Part shown: piece after piece, positions 8,174-17,331 of the stretch | Layout of the letters: each line of letters starts with the position of its first letter | Position numbering within the stretch: the stretch's first letter is position 1 | Assembly: GCF_934190775.1 (NCBI RefSeq) | Contig: NZ_CAKPTG010000007.1 | Span: forward strand, 48,528-112,527 | Direction: 5' to 3' | Origin: an uncultured Phascolarctobacterium sp. | GTDB taxonomy: Bacteria; Bacillota; Negativicutes; Acidaminococcales; Acidaminococcaceae | Length of the DNA: 64,000 nucleotides | The notes under the pieces: model-generated | What the model saw: only the letters and a program-made list of their open reading frames with translations | Database searches by the model: none | Told to the model about the DNA's origin: nothing | Program-made: the position numbers and the translations under genes

Positions 8174-8584
8174 TTACAGCTTGTGAGTAGTACGCAAGCG
8201 GGCAACAGCTCTCTTCAGCGCGTTTTCGGCACGAACAGTGTCAATGTCTTCGCTCTTGGAAGCAAGACGTTGCTCTGCACGTTCTTTAGCTGCAGTTGCA
8301 CGAGCGGTATCAATATCTGCATCAGCTTCGGCAATAGTTGCCAGAACGGTGCATTTATTGTCTTTCATTTCCAGAAAGCCGCCGCAAACAGCAAATTCTT
8401 TAACGCTGCCGTCAGTGAACTCCAGCTTCATCGGCGCAATATCCATGGTCGCAATGATAGGCATATGTCTAGCTTTGAGGCCCAGATTACCGGACAAAGC
8501 ACGGAAACCCACATAAGTTACTTCTTCAGAAGTGAACAGCATCTTATCCGGCGTGACAATTTCAAAAGAAAACGGAGTAGCCAT
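8174..8584 (-). CDS. atpC: ATP synthase epsilon subunit
   Basis: Part of the F1 central stalk; it couples rotor and catalytic sites and can inhibit ATP hydrolysis. The 136 residues show an N-terminal beta-sandwich (FSFEIVTPDKMLFTSEEV, then GNLGLKARHMPIIA) and a C-terminal helical hairpin (ARATAAKERAEQRL). It is the last gene of the atp operon, 3 nt after atpD, and is followed by a bidirectional terminator. Confidence 0.95.
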   Translation of the reverse strand: MATPFSFEIVTPDKMLFTSEEVTYVGFRALSGNLGLKARHMPIIATMDIAPMKLEFTDGSVKEFAVCGGFLEMKDNKCTVLATIAEADADIDTARATAAKERAEQRLASKSEDIDTVRAENALKRAVARLRTTHKL

Positions 8585-8587
8585 CTA

Positions 8588-10000
8588 TTAATCCTTCATA
8601 GTTGCAGCCTTGGCAACAGCGTCATCAATGGTACCAACCATGTAGAAAGCGCCTTCCGGCAGGTCATCATGCTTGCCTTCGAGGATTTCTTTGAAGCCGC
8701 GGATGGTTTCCTTCAGAGGAACATATTGACCGGGGGTACCGGTGAACTGTTCAGCAACGAAGAATGCCTGGCTGAGGAACTTCTGAATCTTACGAGCACG
8801 AGCAACAGTAACTTTGTCTTCCTCGCTCAATTCTTCCATACCCAGAATTGCGATGATATCTTGCAATTCTTTGTAACGTTGCAGGATAGCCTGTACGCCA
8901 CGAGCAACGTGATAATGCTCTTCGCCGATTACCAGCGGATCGAGGATACGGCTGGTGGAGTCGAGCGGGTCAACTGCCGGATAAATACCAAGCTCTGCGA
9001 TTTGACGAGACAATACGGTGGTTGCATCCAAATGAGCGAAGGTGCCTGCCGGAGCCGGGTCAGTCAAGTCATCCGCAGGTACATATACAGCCTGTACGGA
9101 TGTGATAGAACCGGTCTTGGTGGAGGTAATACGCTCTTGCAGTGCGCCGATATCGTTTGCCAGGGTAGGTTGGTAACCTACTGCGGAAGGCATACGGCCG
9201 AGCAATGCGGATACTTCGGAACCAGCCTGAATGAAACGGAAAATGTTATCGATAAAGAGCAGTACGTCCTGGCCGCCAACATCACGGAAGTATTCTGCCA
9301 TGGTCAGGCCGGTCAGACCAACACGCATACGTGCTCCAGGAGGCTCGTTCATCTGGCCGTATACAAGAGCAGTCTTGTTGATAACGCCAGACTCTTTCAT
9401 TTCGCCCCACAGGTCGTTGCCTTCACGAGTACGTTCGCCAACGCCTGCGAATACGGAATAGCCGCCGTGTGCAGTAGCAATGTTATGGATAAGCTCCATA
9501 ATAATAACGGTTTTACCTACGCCAGCACCGCCGAACAGACCGATTTTACCGCCCATTGCATACGGAGCGATAAGGTCAACGACTTTAATGCCGGTTTCCA
9601 AAATTTTAGTAGCTGTAGCCTGTTGGTCAAAGCTCGGAGCCGGTCTATGAATAGGCCAGTGATCAGCTGCTTCAACCGGAGTGTCATCATGGTCTACAGT
9701 TTCACCTAAAACGTTGAAGATACGGCCCAGTACACCAGGACCTACCGGAACGCTGATAGGAGCGCCGGTATCAACAACTTCCATGCCACGAACCAGACCG
9801 TCGGTGGAGCTCATAGCAACAGCGCGGACAATGTTATTGCCGATGTGTTGCATAACTTCTGCGGTCAGGTGGATTTTTACTTTACCCTCATCGGTGGTGC
9901 CGTCAATGTGCAGTGCGTTGAGGATAGCAGGCATGCTTTTAGGAGGAAACTCTACGTCGATAACAGGGCCTACAACTTGTACGATTCTACCTGTATTCAA
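8588..10000 (-). CDS. atpD: ATP synthase beta subunit (catalytic)
   Basis: Catalytic F1 subunit; three copies per complex make or hydrolyse ATP. The 470 residues carry Walker A GGAGVGKTVI near residue 155, GERTREGNDL, Walker B VLLFIDNIFRF and the signature PAVDPLDSTS. Length is normal. It is preceded by atpG (28-nt gap) and followed directly by atpC. Nothing in the sequence departs from the family. Confidence 0.98.
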   Translation of the reverse strand: MNTGRIVQVVGPVIDVEFPPKSMPAILNALHIDGTTDEGKVKIHLTAEVMQHIGNNIVRAVAMSSTDGLVRGMEVVDTGAPISVPVGPGVLGRIFNVLGETVDHDDTPVEAADHWPIHRPAPSFDQQATATKILETGIKVVDLIAPYAMGGKIGLFGGAGVGKTVIIMELIHNIATAHGGYSVFAGVGERTREGNDLWGEMKESGVINKTALVYGQMNEPPGARMRVGLTGLTMAEYFRDVGGQDVLLFIDNIFRFIQAGSEVSALLGRMPSAVGYQPTLANDIGALQERITSTKTGSITSVQAVYVPADDLTDPAPAGTFAHLDATTVLSRQIAELGIYPAVDPLDSTSRILDPLVIGEEHYHVARGVQAILQRYKELQDIIAILGMEELSEEDKVTVARARKIQKFLSQAFFVAEQFTGTPGQYVPLKETIRGFKEILEGKHDDLPEGAFYMVGTIDDAVAKAATMKD

Positions 10001-10028
10001 GGTTTTAGCCTCCCTACGAAATATCTAA

Positions 10029-10913
10029 TTAGTTTTGTGCCTGTTTCAGAGCTTCTACGCCGCCAACGATTTCGTTCAGCTCGCGGGTAATGGATGCCTG
10101 ACGTGCCTTGTTATAGGACAGCTCAAGGTTTTGTACCAGCTTGCCTGCGTTATCGGTAGCAGAGCTCATAGCAGTCATACGAGAACCCAACTCACTGGCA
10201 GCAGATTGTACCAGTGCAGCGTAAACTACAGTTTCCAGATACTTAGGTGCAAGTACCTGCAGAGTTTCGTCTTCATCAGGCTCGAAAATAAAGCTTGCGC
10301 TAGCTTTGCCTTTCTCCTTTACAGGAGGCTCTACCGGCAGAATCTTATCGCTGGTAGGAATTTGGGACAAAGCGGTTTTGAAAAGTGTAAACACAATATG
10401 CAGCTCGTCGAAATGCTCATCAGCAAATTGTTTGATTGCATCCTGAGCAATTTCTACTGCATTTGCGTAAGACGGTCTGTCGGAGTAGCCGAAGTGGCTG
10501 CTCAGCACTTTATAGCCGCGGCGTTGGAAGAAATCCCTGGCCTTACGGCCGCTGGTGATAATGACTACGTCATGCTCACATTCAGAGATCTCAGCAACTG
10601 CTTTTTTCAAAGCGTTGGAACTATATGCGCCTGCCAGACCTTTATCAGAGGCGAGCACCAGATAACCAACTTTTTTAACATCACGATGTTGAAGCAGCGG
10701 GTGTTTTTTGGCACTTAAGCCTGCAAGGATGCTCGGATCGCTCACAACGCTGGATAACACTTCTTTGATCTTGATGGCATACGGACGGCTTGCAGCAGCT
10801 TTTTCCTGCGCTCTTCTGAGGCGGGCAGCAGCAACCATTTTCATAGCCTTCGTGATCTTGCCAATGTTACCTACGCTTTTCATGTGGCGATGAATCTCGC
10901 GTGCAGTAGCCAT
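10029..10913 (-). CDS. atpG: ATP synthase gamma subunit
   Basis: Central shaft of F1 that rotates inside the alpha3beta3 ring. The 294-residue product starts MATAREIHRHMKSVGNIGKI, with KAMKMVAAARLRRAQ, and ends with the conserved helix ELSYNKARQASITRELNEIV. It lies 7 nt after the alpha gene, inside the operon. Confidence 0.96.
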   Translation of the reverse strand: MATAREIHRHMKSVGNIGKITKAMKMVAAARLRRAQEKAAASRPYAIKIKEVLSSVVSDPSILAGLSAKKHPLLQHRDVKKVGYLVLASDKGLAGAYSSNALKKAVAEISECEHDVVIITSGRKARDFFQRRGYKVLSSHFGYSDRPSYANAVEIAQDAIKQFADEHFDELHIVFTLFKTALSQIPTSDKILPVEPPVKEKGKASASFIFEPDEDETLQVLAPKYLETVVYAALVQSAASELGSRMTAMSSATDNAGKLVQNLELSYNKARQASITRELNEIVGGVEALKQAQN

Positions 10914-10920
10914 TAGTTAA

Positions 10921-12744
10921 TCACCTACCTTCACTAACAAAGGTATCCTTGAACTCGGCGATAGCTTTCTTCAGAGCTTCTTCGTTCTCATCAGTGATTT
11001 TCTTGGTTTTGATGATGTCTCCGCCAACTTCCGGATGGTTAGCTTCCATGAAGTCCAGGAATTCTTTTTCGCAGCGGGTTACATCTTTAACTGCTACGTC
11101 ATCCAGATAGCCTTTGGTGCCAAGGTAAATAGCCATAACCTGTTTTTCAACAGACAGCGGGCTGTATTGGCCTTGTTTCAGAACCTCGGTCAGACGTTGA
11201 CCACGGTCCAGCTGTGCTTTGGTAGCTTTATCGAGGTCAGAAGCAAACTGAGCAAATGCTGCCAGCTCGCGGAACTGAGCCAGATCCAGACGTAAGGTAC
11301 CTGCAACCTGCTTCATAGCTTTGATCTGAGCAGCACCACCTACACGGGATACAGACAGACCGGAGTTGATAGCCGGACGGATACCGGAGTAGAACAGCTC
11401 GGATTCAAGGAAGATCTGACCGTCGGTAATAGAAATTACGTTGGTCGGAATGAAGCCGCCTACGTCACCTGCCAGGGTTTCGATGATCGGCAGTGCGGTG
11501 ATGGAACCGCCCTTCAGTTCATCGTTCAGCTTAGCAGCGCGTTCCAGCAGACGGGAATGCAAATAGAATACGTCGCCAGGGTATGCTTCACGTCCTGGAG
11601 GACGACGGAGCAGCAGGGACATTGCACGGTATGCAACAGCGTGTTTAGACAGGTCGTCGTATACGCACAGAACGTCTTTGCCCTGATCCATGAAGTATTC
11701 AGCCATGGTTACGCCAGCGTACGGAGCCAGGTATTGCAGCGGAGCGGAGTCAGCAGCAGTAGCAGCAACGATGATGGTGTATTCCATAGCGCCGTGTTGT
11801 TCCAGAGTACGAACAATACGGGCAATGTTAGAAGCCTTTTGGCCGATAGCTACATAAATGCAGATAACGCCCAGGCCTTTTTGGTTGATGATGGTGTCGA
11901 TTGCAACTGCAGTCTTACCGGTACCACGGTCGCCGATGATAAGTTCGCGCTGACCACGTCCGATAGGAACAAGTGCGTCGATACATTTAATACCGGTTTG
12001 CAGCGGGGTATCAACGGATTTACGATCTGCGATACCATGTGCAGGAGATTCAACCGGACGACGAGCTGCAGCAGCGATTTCGCCTTTGCCGTCAATCGGG
12101 TCACCGATAGCGCTAACTACACGGCCCAGCAGGTTTTCACCAACAGGAACCTCCATGATGCGGCCGGTACGGCGAACTACGTCGCCTTCTTTAATTTTGG
12201 TCTCGCCGCCCATCAGTACGATACCAACGCTGTCCGGGTTCAGGTTCAGAACCATGCCGGATACGTTGTGGGGCAGTTCAACTAATTCGCCAGCCATAGC
12301 GTTTTTCATACCGATAACGGTTGCGATGCCGTCACCGATTTTTTCTACGATACCAACTTCTTCCAGATCAGCATCCACATTGTAATTCTCCAGCTTGTTG
12401 CTGAGAGCATCACCCAGGGCTTCCGGTTTGGTGTACTCGTGAACGTCGATGCCGTTCAGAGCAACTTCCATTTTCTTCAGCTTGCGCAGTGCGGAAGCGT
12501 CGAATACCTTATCGCCAACTTGTACGATGATGCCGCCGAGGATGGACGGGTCAACTTTCTTGTTCAGGAAAATCTCACGGCCCAGTTTCTCGGTCAGGAT
12601 TACAGAAATGGATTGATACTCGTCAGCCGACAATTTCTTGGCGGTAGTAACGTTTACATCTAACAGCTCTTTAATGGAGCCCAGATCGATTTTGAAGTCG
12701 GACAATTGTTGCTTAATTAAAGCAATATTTTCTTCTGTCTTCAT
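10921..12744 (-). CDS. atpA: Fused ATP synthase delta (C-terminal domain) - alpha subunit
   Basis: A 607-residue fusion. Residues about 105-607 are a complete F1 alpha subunit: EEVGIVEKIGDGIATVIGM, Walker A GDRGTGKTAVAIDTI near 277, and the SGLSVSRVGGAAQIKAMK signature. Residues about 31-95 match the delta/OSCP C-terminal domain: VTTAKKLSADEYQ, then VDPSILGGIIVQVGDKV. The usual N-terminal six-helix domain of delta (about 105 residues) is absent, and there is no separate atpH between atpF and this gene, where atpH normally sits. The start is the ATG at 12744 with GGAGGTG upstream; an in-frame ATG 60 nt earlier lacks support. Three alphas per F1 would give three delta-like domains, unless processed or internally initiated (Met92 is the only nearby candidate, with a weak ribosome site). 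Confidence 0.92.
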   Translation of the reverse strand: MKTEENIALIKQQLSDFKIDLGSIKELLDVNVTTAKKLSADEYQSISVILTEKLGREIFLNKKVDPSILGGIIVQVGDKVFDASALRKLKKMEVALNGIDVHEYTKPEALGDALSNKLENYNVDADLEEVGIVEKIGDGIATVIGMKNAMAGELVELPHNVSGMVLNLNPDSVGIVLMGGETKIKEGDVVRRTGRIMEVPVGENLLGRVVSAIGDPIDGKGEIAAAARRPVESPAHGIADRKSVDTPLQTGIKCIDALVPIGRGQRELIIGDRGTGKTAVAIDTIINQKGLGVICIYVAIGQKASNIARIVRTLEQHGAMEYTIIVAATAADSAPLQYLAPYAGVTMAEYFMDQGKDVLCVYDDLSKHAVAYRAMSLLLRRPPGREAYPGDVFYLHSRLLERAAKLNDELKGGSITALPIIETLAGDVGGFIPTNVISITDGQIFLESELFYSGIRPAINSGLSVSRVGGAAQIKAMKQVAGTLRLDLAQFRELAAFAQFASDLDKATKAQLDRGQRLTEVLKQGQYSPLSVEKQVMAIYLGTKGYLDDVAVKDVTRCEKEFLDFMEANHPEVGGDIIKTKKITDENEEALKKAIAEFKDTFVSEGR

Positions 12745-12834
12745 ATTGTACCAATCACCTCCGAATACCGGGGTTTTGCCTGCTGTTTCGCATTTCAGCG
12801 GCATACTTCCGGCTTAATAGGGAAAGCAGCAAAA

Positions 12835-13314
12835 TTATTTCATGATAGAATCAACGATTTTGCTAGCCATTTTTTTGTCTTCTTCAGAACCTAACTTTTG
12901 TTCTACGATCTTGCTAGCAGCAATCATGGACAGGTTGATAACTTGTGCACGAACTTCGTCCATAGCTTTCTTCTGTTCCAGTGCGATTGCTTCTTTAGCA
13001 GTTGCAATAACCTGATCTTGTTCAGCTTTGGTGTCTGCCATGATCTTGTCATGAGCAGCCTGAGCAGTTTTGCGGGCAGCATCAACAATAGCTTGAGCTT
13101 CTTGTTTAGCTTCAGCCAGCTTTGCAGCGTATTCAGCTTTAACTGCTTCTGCGTCAGTCTTAGCCTTTTCTGCAGCTTCCAGATCGCTTGCAATTTTGTT
13201 CTTACGCTCTTCCATAATGTTGCATACGGGTTTGTAAGCGAATTTTGCAAGAACGAAAACTAAAACCAAAAAGTTCAGGATCTGCGCGATAAGTGTTGCA
13301 TTGAAGTTAACCAA
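12835..13314 (-). CDS. atpF: ATP synthase b subunit
   Basis: Peripheral-stalk subunit. The 159 residues have one N-terminal membrane helix (LIAQILNFLVLVFVLAKFAY), then a long Ala/Lys/Glu-rich coiled coil characteristic of b. The extreme C-terminus would contact the delta C-terminal domain, which here is fused to alpha. It lies between atpE and the fusion gene, with a 90-nt gap to the latter. Confidence 0.95.
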   Translation of the reverse strand: MVNFNATLIAQILNFLVLVFVLAKFAYKPVCNIMEERKNKIASDLEAAEKAKTDAEAVKAEYAAKLAEAKQEAQAIVDAARKTAQAAHDKIMADTKAEQDQVIATAKEAIALEQKKAMDEVRAQVINLSMIAASKIVEQKLGSEEDKKMASKIVDSIMK

Positions 13315-13354
13315 TTATAGCACGCTCCTTTTTGTAATATCTTGCAAAATTAAA

Positions 13355-13609
13355 TTATTTAATGAACGGGTTAGCGAATACCAGAACGATAGCGATTACA
13401 TAGCACAGAATAGGCATGGATTCGATCAAGCCTACGCAAACCAGCATGTTGGTAAAGATTTTACCAGCTTCTTCCGGTTGACGAGCCATGGATTCAATAG
13501 ATTTGCCGCACATGTTGCCGTTACCGATACCAGCGCCAGCAGCAGCACCCAAGCAAACAAGGCCTGCACCGATTACAGATGCAGCAGTAATGATTGCATT
13601 TTCAGACAT
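13355..13609 (-). CDS. atpE: ATP synthase c subunit (rotor ring)
   Basis: An 84-residue two-helix proteolipid that forms the ion-translocating ring. Helix 1 has GAAAGAGIGNGN, the polar loop has the conserved ARQPEEAGK, and helix 2 holds the ion-binding carboxylate in GLIESMPIL. By alignment to the Ilyobacter tartaricus Na+ type, the Glu-Ser pair is kept. The Gln of helix 1 is Asn here, and the Thr and Tyr ligand positions are Met and Leu. Ion choice (Na+ or H+) is therefore unclear. I chose the ATG at 13609 over the one at 13618, which sits directly on AAAGG. Confidence 0.93.
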   Translation of the reverse strand: MSENAIITAASVIGAGLVCLGAAAGAGIGNGNMCGKSIESMARQPEEAGKIFTNMLVCVGLIESMPILCYVIAIVLVFANPFIK

Positions 13610-13660
13610 TTGTTTCATCCTTTCGAAATTGTGATTTTAAATTTTTTTTGCTTAAAAAGC

Positions 13661-14377
13661 TTAGTGTTCGTCGTGGCTAGCAAATGCCAGTGCATAGCTG
13701 CCCAAAGACAAAATGGTAAAGATAAAAGCCTGAACGAAGCCAATGAACAGGGAGAACATTACCCACAGTTCAGGAACTACCCACGGAGCCAGCTGATACA
13801 GTACGATCAACAGGATTTCGCCTGCCAGGATGTTACCAAAGAGACGAAGAGCCATGGTCAGCGGTTTAGTCACTGCATCCAAAAGATGCAACGGCAGGAA
13901 TGCCGGACTCGGGCTGATGAAATGTTTAAAGTGGCCGATACCTTGTTTCGCCACACCAACGCAGTACGCGCTAAACGCAATTAGCAAAGAAAGCGCAAAG
14001 CAGGTATTAATGTCATTGGTAGGTGAAGTCCAGTGAACGCCAATCTGCGGAAGCAAAATGCCCAGTTCGTTTGCTACCAGGATAAACATAAACAAGGTAA
14101 CGATGAACGGTGCCATAAATTTACGGCCTTTGGATCCCAGGTTGTCTTCCATCAGACCATTTAAGAAATCAAGAATGATTTCCATTGCATTCTGCAGTCC
14201 GGAAGGAACCATTTTCGGGTTCTTACAAACCAGAAGGAACAGTACGAAGACGATTGCCATGGTTACCCAGGTCATGTACATGGTTTGCATGTTGACTTCA
14301 CCTAAAAAGGTAGATTGGGTAAGGTAATGGATAATCTCTCCGGATTTTTCTGCACCTTCAGCTGCTGCATTTCCCAT
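13661..14377 (-). CDS. atpB: ATP synthase a subunit
   Basis: Membrane stator subunit with ion half-channels. The 238 residues contain five to six membrane helices and the key LRLFGNILAGE segment with the essential arginine facing the c-ring. The C-terminus SYALAFASHDEH lies just after the last helix. It is preceded by the two small assembly genes and followed by atpE. Confidence 0.95.
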   Translation of the reverse strand: MGNAAAEGAEKSGEIIHYLTQSTFLGEVNMQTMYMTWVTMAIVFVLFLLVCKNPKMVPSGLQNAMEIILDFLNGLMEDNLGSKGRKFMAPFIVTLFMFILVANELGILLPQIGVHWTSPTNDINTCFALSLLIAFSAYCVGVAKQGIGHFKHFISPSPAFLPLHLLDAVTKPLTMALRLFGNILAGEILLIVLYQLAPWVVPELWVMFSLFIGFVQAFIFTILSLGSYALAFASHDEH

Positions 14378-14395
14378 TTTTACACACTCCTTTCT

Positions 14396-14803
14396 TCACG
14401 CCCTCTCATTTTGATGTTGGTACGCGATAAATAATAGATTTAAAATAAAGAATATATGTATCAGAAGAAACCCGCCAAATGCGCCATGCACAGCAAGCTT
14501 CATCCTTAACATCGTAATAATAAACGCAGCCGCAGCGGCCAGACGGGCCCAACGGAAACGCTTCATGATTTTTAGTCCCTGCTTGGGCACCTCCACATAA
14601 GGCAGAGATTTTTTGATGCCTAAAAACAGAATGGACAAATCTATCGTGCCGGCCAGCACGCCGCAAAGCACGCCGTGGGCAAAGGCACTGCGCTGCCATA
14701 ACCAGAGCGGCACCGCTACGAGCAGCGCACACATACAGATGCGCGCAACGAAAGCGTTAGCACCGTTTTTCGCTATGGGCGTCAAATCAAAGTTACTTTT
14801 CAT
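14396..14803 (-). CDS. atpI: ATP synthase subunit I-like membrane protein
   Basis: 135 residues with four predicted membrane helices (FVARICMCALLVAVPLWLW, HGVLCGVLAGTIDLSILFLG, LAAAAAFIITMLRM, FLLIHIFFILNLLFIAY). Position and topology fit AtpI, which helps assemble the c-ring or supply ions. Its start overlaps the preceding small gene by 11 nt. Sequence conservation in this family is low, so the name rests largely on context. Confidence 0.75.
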   Translation of the reverse strand: MKSNFDLTPIAKNGANAFVARICMCALLVAVPLWLWQRSAFAHGVLCGVLAGTIDLSILFLGIKKSLPYVEVPKQGLKIMKRFRWARLAAAAAFIITMLRMKLAVHGAFGGFLLIHIFFILNLLFIAYQHQNERA

Positions 14804-15059
14804 CCTTCTTGTGTTCGGTGTCCCGTGAAAGGACGCTCCTCTGAATCAGATTATAGTAGGTCATAACAAGTGAAACTATTGCCAGACCGATGCAGATGCC
14901 CCGCATCGTATGGTCGCCGGTTTCCAGATGACGGTCGAGCCAGTCGCCGCCGAAGTACGCCAGCAGGAAATCAATCACGGCCATAAACGCCAGAGAGGAC
15001 ACAGTAGCCAAAGCTTCCAGCATCCGCATATGCTCCTTATCGGGTGTTTTGTTCGTCAT
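14793..15059 (-). CDS. AtpZ/AtpI-like small membrane protein
   Basis: 88 residues with two membrane helices: SLAFMAVIDFLLAYFGGDWLD and a second segment centred on GICIGLAIVSLVMTYYN. The FGGDWLDRHLETG turn between them is typical of the ATPase_gene1/AtpZ family found first in many Firmicute atp operons, thought to aid assembly or cation uptake. It overlaps the next gene by 11 nt. Soluble tails are charged. Confidence 0.75.
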   Translation of the reverse strand: MTNKTPDKEHMRMLEALATVSSLAFMAVIDFLLAYFGGDWLDRHLETGDHTMRGICIGLAIVSLVMTYYNLIQRSVLSRDTEHKKDEK

Positions 15060-15135
15060 GATTTCTCACCACAGCACTAATTCACAAATAAATCATATTT
15101 GCTCTTTTAATTTTAATATTTTTCACAGTTTCTGT

Positions 15136-16296
15136 CTACGCCTTAGACGCAAATTCCGGCAAATTTTCTACATCAAAGCCATTTTTTCTTAAAATAGCAT
15201 GGATAATACGCTCGCAGGCCTTGCCGTCACCGTAAGGATTAGCAGCCTCCGCCATGGAGCGATAATGCTCGGCATCATCTAAAAGCAGATTGGTTTCGCG
15301 CAGCACATCATCATAAGCGGTGCCTACGAGCTTAACCGTACCGGCCTCAACAGCCTCCGGACGCTCGGTGGTATCACGCAGCACCAGAACCGGCTTGCCT
15401 AAGGCAGGAGCCTCCTCCTGAATTCCGCCGCTGTCTGTGAGCACGATATCAACCTTAGCCATCAAATTGGCAAACGGTTCATATTCCATAGGCTCAATCA
15501 GATGCACTCTGTCAAGATGTCCCAGCTCCTCGCGCACGATTTCACGCACCTTGGGGTTTTTGTGTACCGGGAAGATTGCTTCCACATCGGGATGCGCTTC
15601 CAGCACGCTCTTCAAAGCGCGGTAAACATGACGCATAGGCTCACCCAGGTTTTCACGGCGGTGGGTAGTCATCAGAATCAGGCGATGACCGCTGGCAAAC
15701 ACTTTATTGAACTCCTCGTCCTCAAAGCGGTAGCCTTCCTTCACCGTAGTCTGCAGAGCATCGATAACAGTGTTGCCTGTTACCAGAATCTGCTCGGGGC
15801 AGATGTTTTCCTTCAGCAGGTTCGCCTTGCTGGTAGAGGTCGGCGCAAAGTGCATATCGGCAATCGCACCGGTCAGCTTGCGGTTCATTTCCTCCGGGTA
15901 AGGAGAATATTTATTACCGGTACGCAGGCCTGCTTCCACATGGCCTACGGGAATCTGCGCATAAAAGGCAGCCAGAGCACCGGCAAAGGTAGTCGAGGTG
16001 TCACCATGCACCAGCACCATATCGGGCTTTGCTTCCTCCATTACGGATTTCAGGCCCATCAGCGCGCGGGTAGTAACATCATACAGGGTTTGACCTGCCG
16101 ACATAATGTTCAAATCATAATCAGGCGTAATGCCAAACAAATCCAGTACCTGATCAAGCATCTCGCGATGCTGTGCGGTAACTGCCACAATCGGCTGGAT
16201 ATATTCGGGATATTTACGCATTGCCAGCACCAGCGGGCACATTTTGATGGCTTCCGGACGAGTGCCGAAAACTGTCATTAACTTTATCTTCTCCAC
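15136..16296 (-). CDS. wecB: UDP-N-acetylglucosamine 2-epimerase (non-hydrolysing)
   Basis: Interconverts UDP-GlcNAc and UDP-ManNAc for surface polysaccharide. The 386-residue product shows VFGTRPEAIKMCPLV at the N-terminus, VHGDTSTTFAGALAA, HVEAGLRTG and LTDSGGIQEEAPALGKP, all hallmarks of the family. Translation starts at a GTG at 16296 with GGGGGAGG upstream. It is 15 nt after wecA and 76 nt before the first atp gene, so the group may be one transcript. Confidence 0.95.
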   Translation of the reverse strand: MEKIKLMTVFGTRPEAIKMCPLVLAMRKYPEYIQPIVAVTAQHREMLDQVLDLFGITPDYDLNIMSAGQTLYDVTTRALMGLKSVMEEAKPDMVLVHGDTSTTFAGALAAFYAQIPVGHVEAGLRTGNKYSPYPEEMNRKLTGAIADMHFAPTSTSKANLLKENICPEQILVTGNTVIDALQTTVKEGYRFEDEEFNKVFASGHRLILMTTHRRENLGEPMRHVYRALKSVLEAHPDVEAIFPVHKNPKVREIVREELGHLDRVHLIEPMEYEPFANLMAKVDIVLTDSGGIQEEAPALGKPVLVLRDTTERPEAVEAGTVKLVGTAYDDVLRETNLLLDDAEHYRSMAEAANPYGDGKACERIIHAILRKNGFDVENLPEFASKA

Positions 16297-16311
16297 GGTT
16301 CTTCCTCCCCC

Positions 16312-17331
16312 TTATCTGTCGTTCAGAATACCGATTTTCTTAGCACCAACGGCAACTGCCGTAATAATAACCGCTATAATAAGTGCGGCGTAGAAGCCGT
16401 CGAACTCTGCCCACAGCACCGCTGCGATACCGAGCACGGCTGTAATAGCATACATCAGCAGAACTGCCTGCTTCTGGTTCATGCCCATCGCCAGCAGGCG
16501 GTGATGCAAATGGCCCTTATCGGGCTGGAAAATAGGGCGGCCGTTGCTGTAGCGGCGCATAATCGCAAAGGCTGTATCCATAATCGGCAGGCCCAGTGCA
16601 ATCGCCGGTACAATCAGCGCTACGGTAGCAGCAGTCTTGACAGCACCGTAAACAGAAATAGCTGCCAGCATATAGCCGATAAACATGCTGCCTGTATCGC
16701 CCATGAAAATAGTAGCGGGATTAAAATTATAGCGGATAAAACCGATAATGCCGCCGGCCAGAGCCGCAGTCATTACAGCTATATGGTAATAACCCATCTG
16801 AACCGCAACCAGAATGACCGTCATGGAAGCAATCGCAGATACGCCTGCTGCCAGACCGTCCAGACCATCAATCAGATTGACTACGTTCGTAAAGCTGATA
16901 ACCCAGAAAATAGTCAGCGGTACGGAAATAAACCATTCATTTAGATAAAAATAGCCGCCAAAGGGGTTGTTTACCCATTCGATACGGATGTCGAAGGCAA
17001 CAAGAATGCAGGCAGCAAAAATTTGCCCCAGCAGCTTGACCTTCGCGGGCAGCTGATATTTGTCATCTAGTACACCTACGATGGCAATCACGCTGCCGCC
17101 AAGCAGAATACCGACAATATCCTTTGTCATCTCCAAGCTTGCCACTGCGGCAATCATAAAAGCAATATAAATAGCCAGACCGCCAAGACGCGGCATAATC
17201 TTCTTATGCACCTTGCGGTTATCGGGCTTGTCAATGGCGCCGATTTTAAAGGCTAACGTTTTAATATAAGGGGTCAATATATAGCTCACCAGAGCGGCAA
17301 GCAAAAAGGGAAAACCATAAGCACTTAACAT
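16312..17331 (-). CDS. wecA: Undecaprenyl-phosphate GlcNAc-1-phosphate transferase (WecA/TagO type)
   Basis: Integral membrane enzyme that puts GlcNAc-1-phosphate (or a related sugar) on undecaprenyl phosphate, starting surface glycan synthesis. The 339 residues have about 10 membrane helices with cytoplasmic motifs VVNLIDGLDGLAAG, IFMGDTGSMF and DKGHLHHRLL, the catalytic signatures of the MraY/WecA family. It is first in a wecA-wecB-atp gene series and has a promoter with an overlapping palindrome. wecA versus tagO naming depends on the final polymer, which is unknown. Confidence 0.9.
   Translation of the reverse strand: MLSAYGFPFLLAALVSYILTPYIKTLAFKIGAIDKPDNRKVHKKIMPRLGGLAIYIAFMIAAVASLEMTKDIVGILLGGSVIAIVGVLDDKYQLPAKVKLLGQIFAACILVAFDIRIEWVNNPFGGYFYLNEWFISVPLTIFWVISFTNVVNLIDGLDGLAAGVSAIASMTVILVAVQMGYYHIAVMTAALAGGIIGFIRYNFNPATIFMGDTGSMFIGYMLAAISVYGAVKTAATVALIVPAIALGLPIMDTAFAIMRRYSNGRPIFQPDKGHLHHRLLAMGMNQKQAVLLMYAITAVLGIAAVLWAEFDGFYAALIIAVIITAVAVGAKKIGILNDR

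Noticed and set aside
8093..9709. A 538-codon open frame on the plus strand
   Set aside because: It is antisense to atpD and atpC, which are certain; its Ser/Cys/His-rich translation has no known motif.
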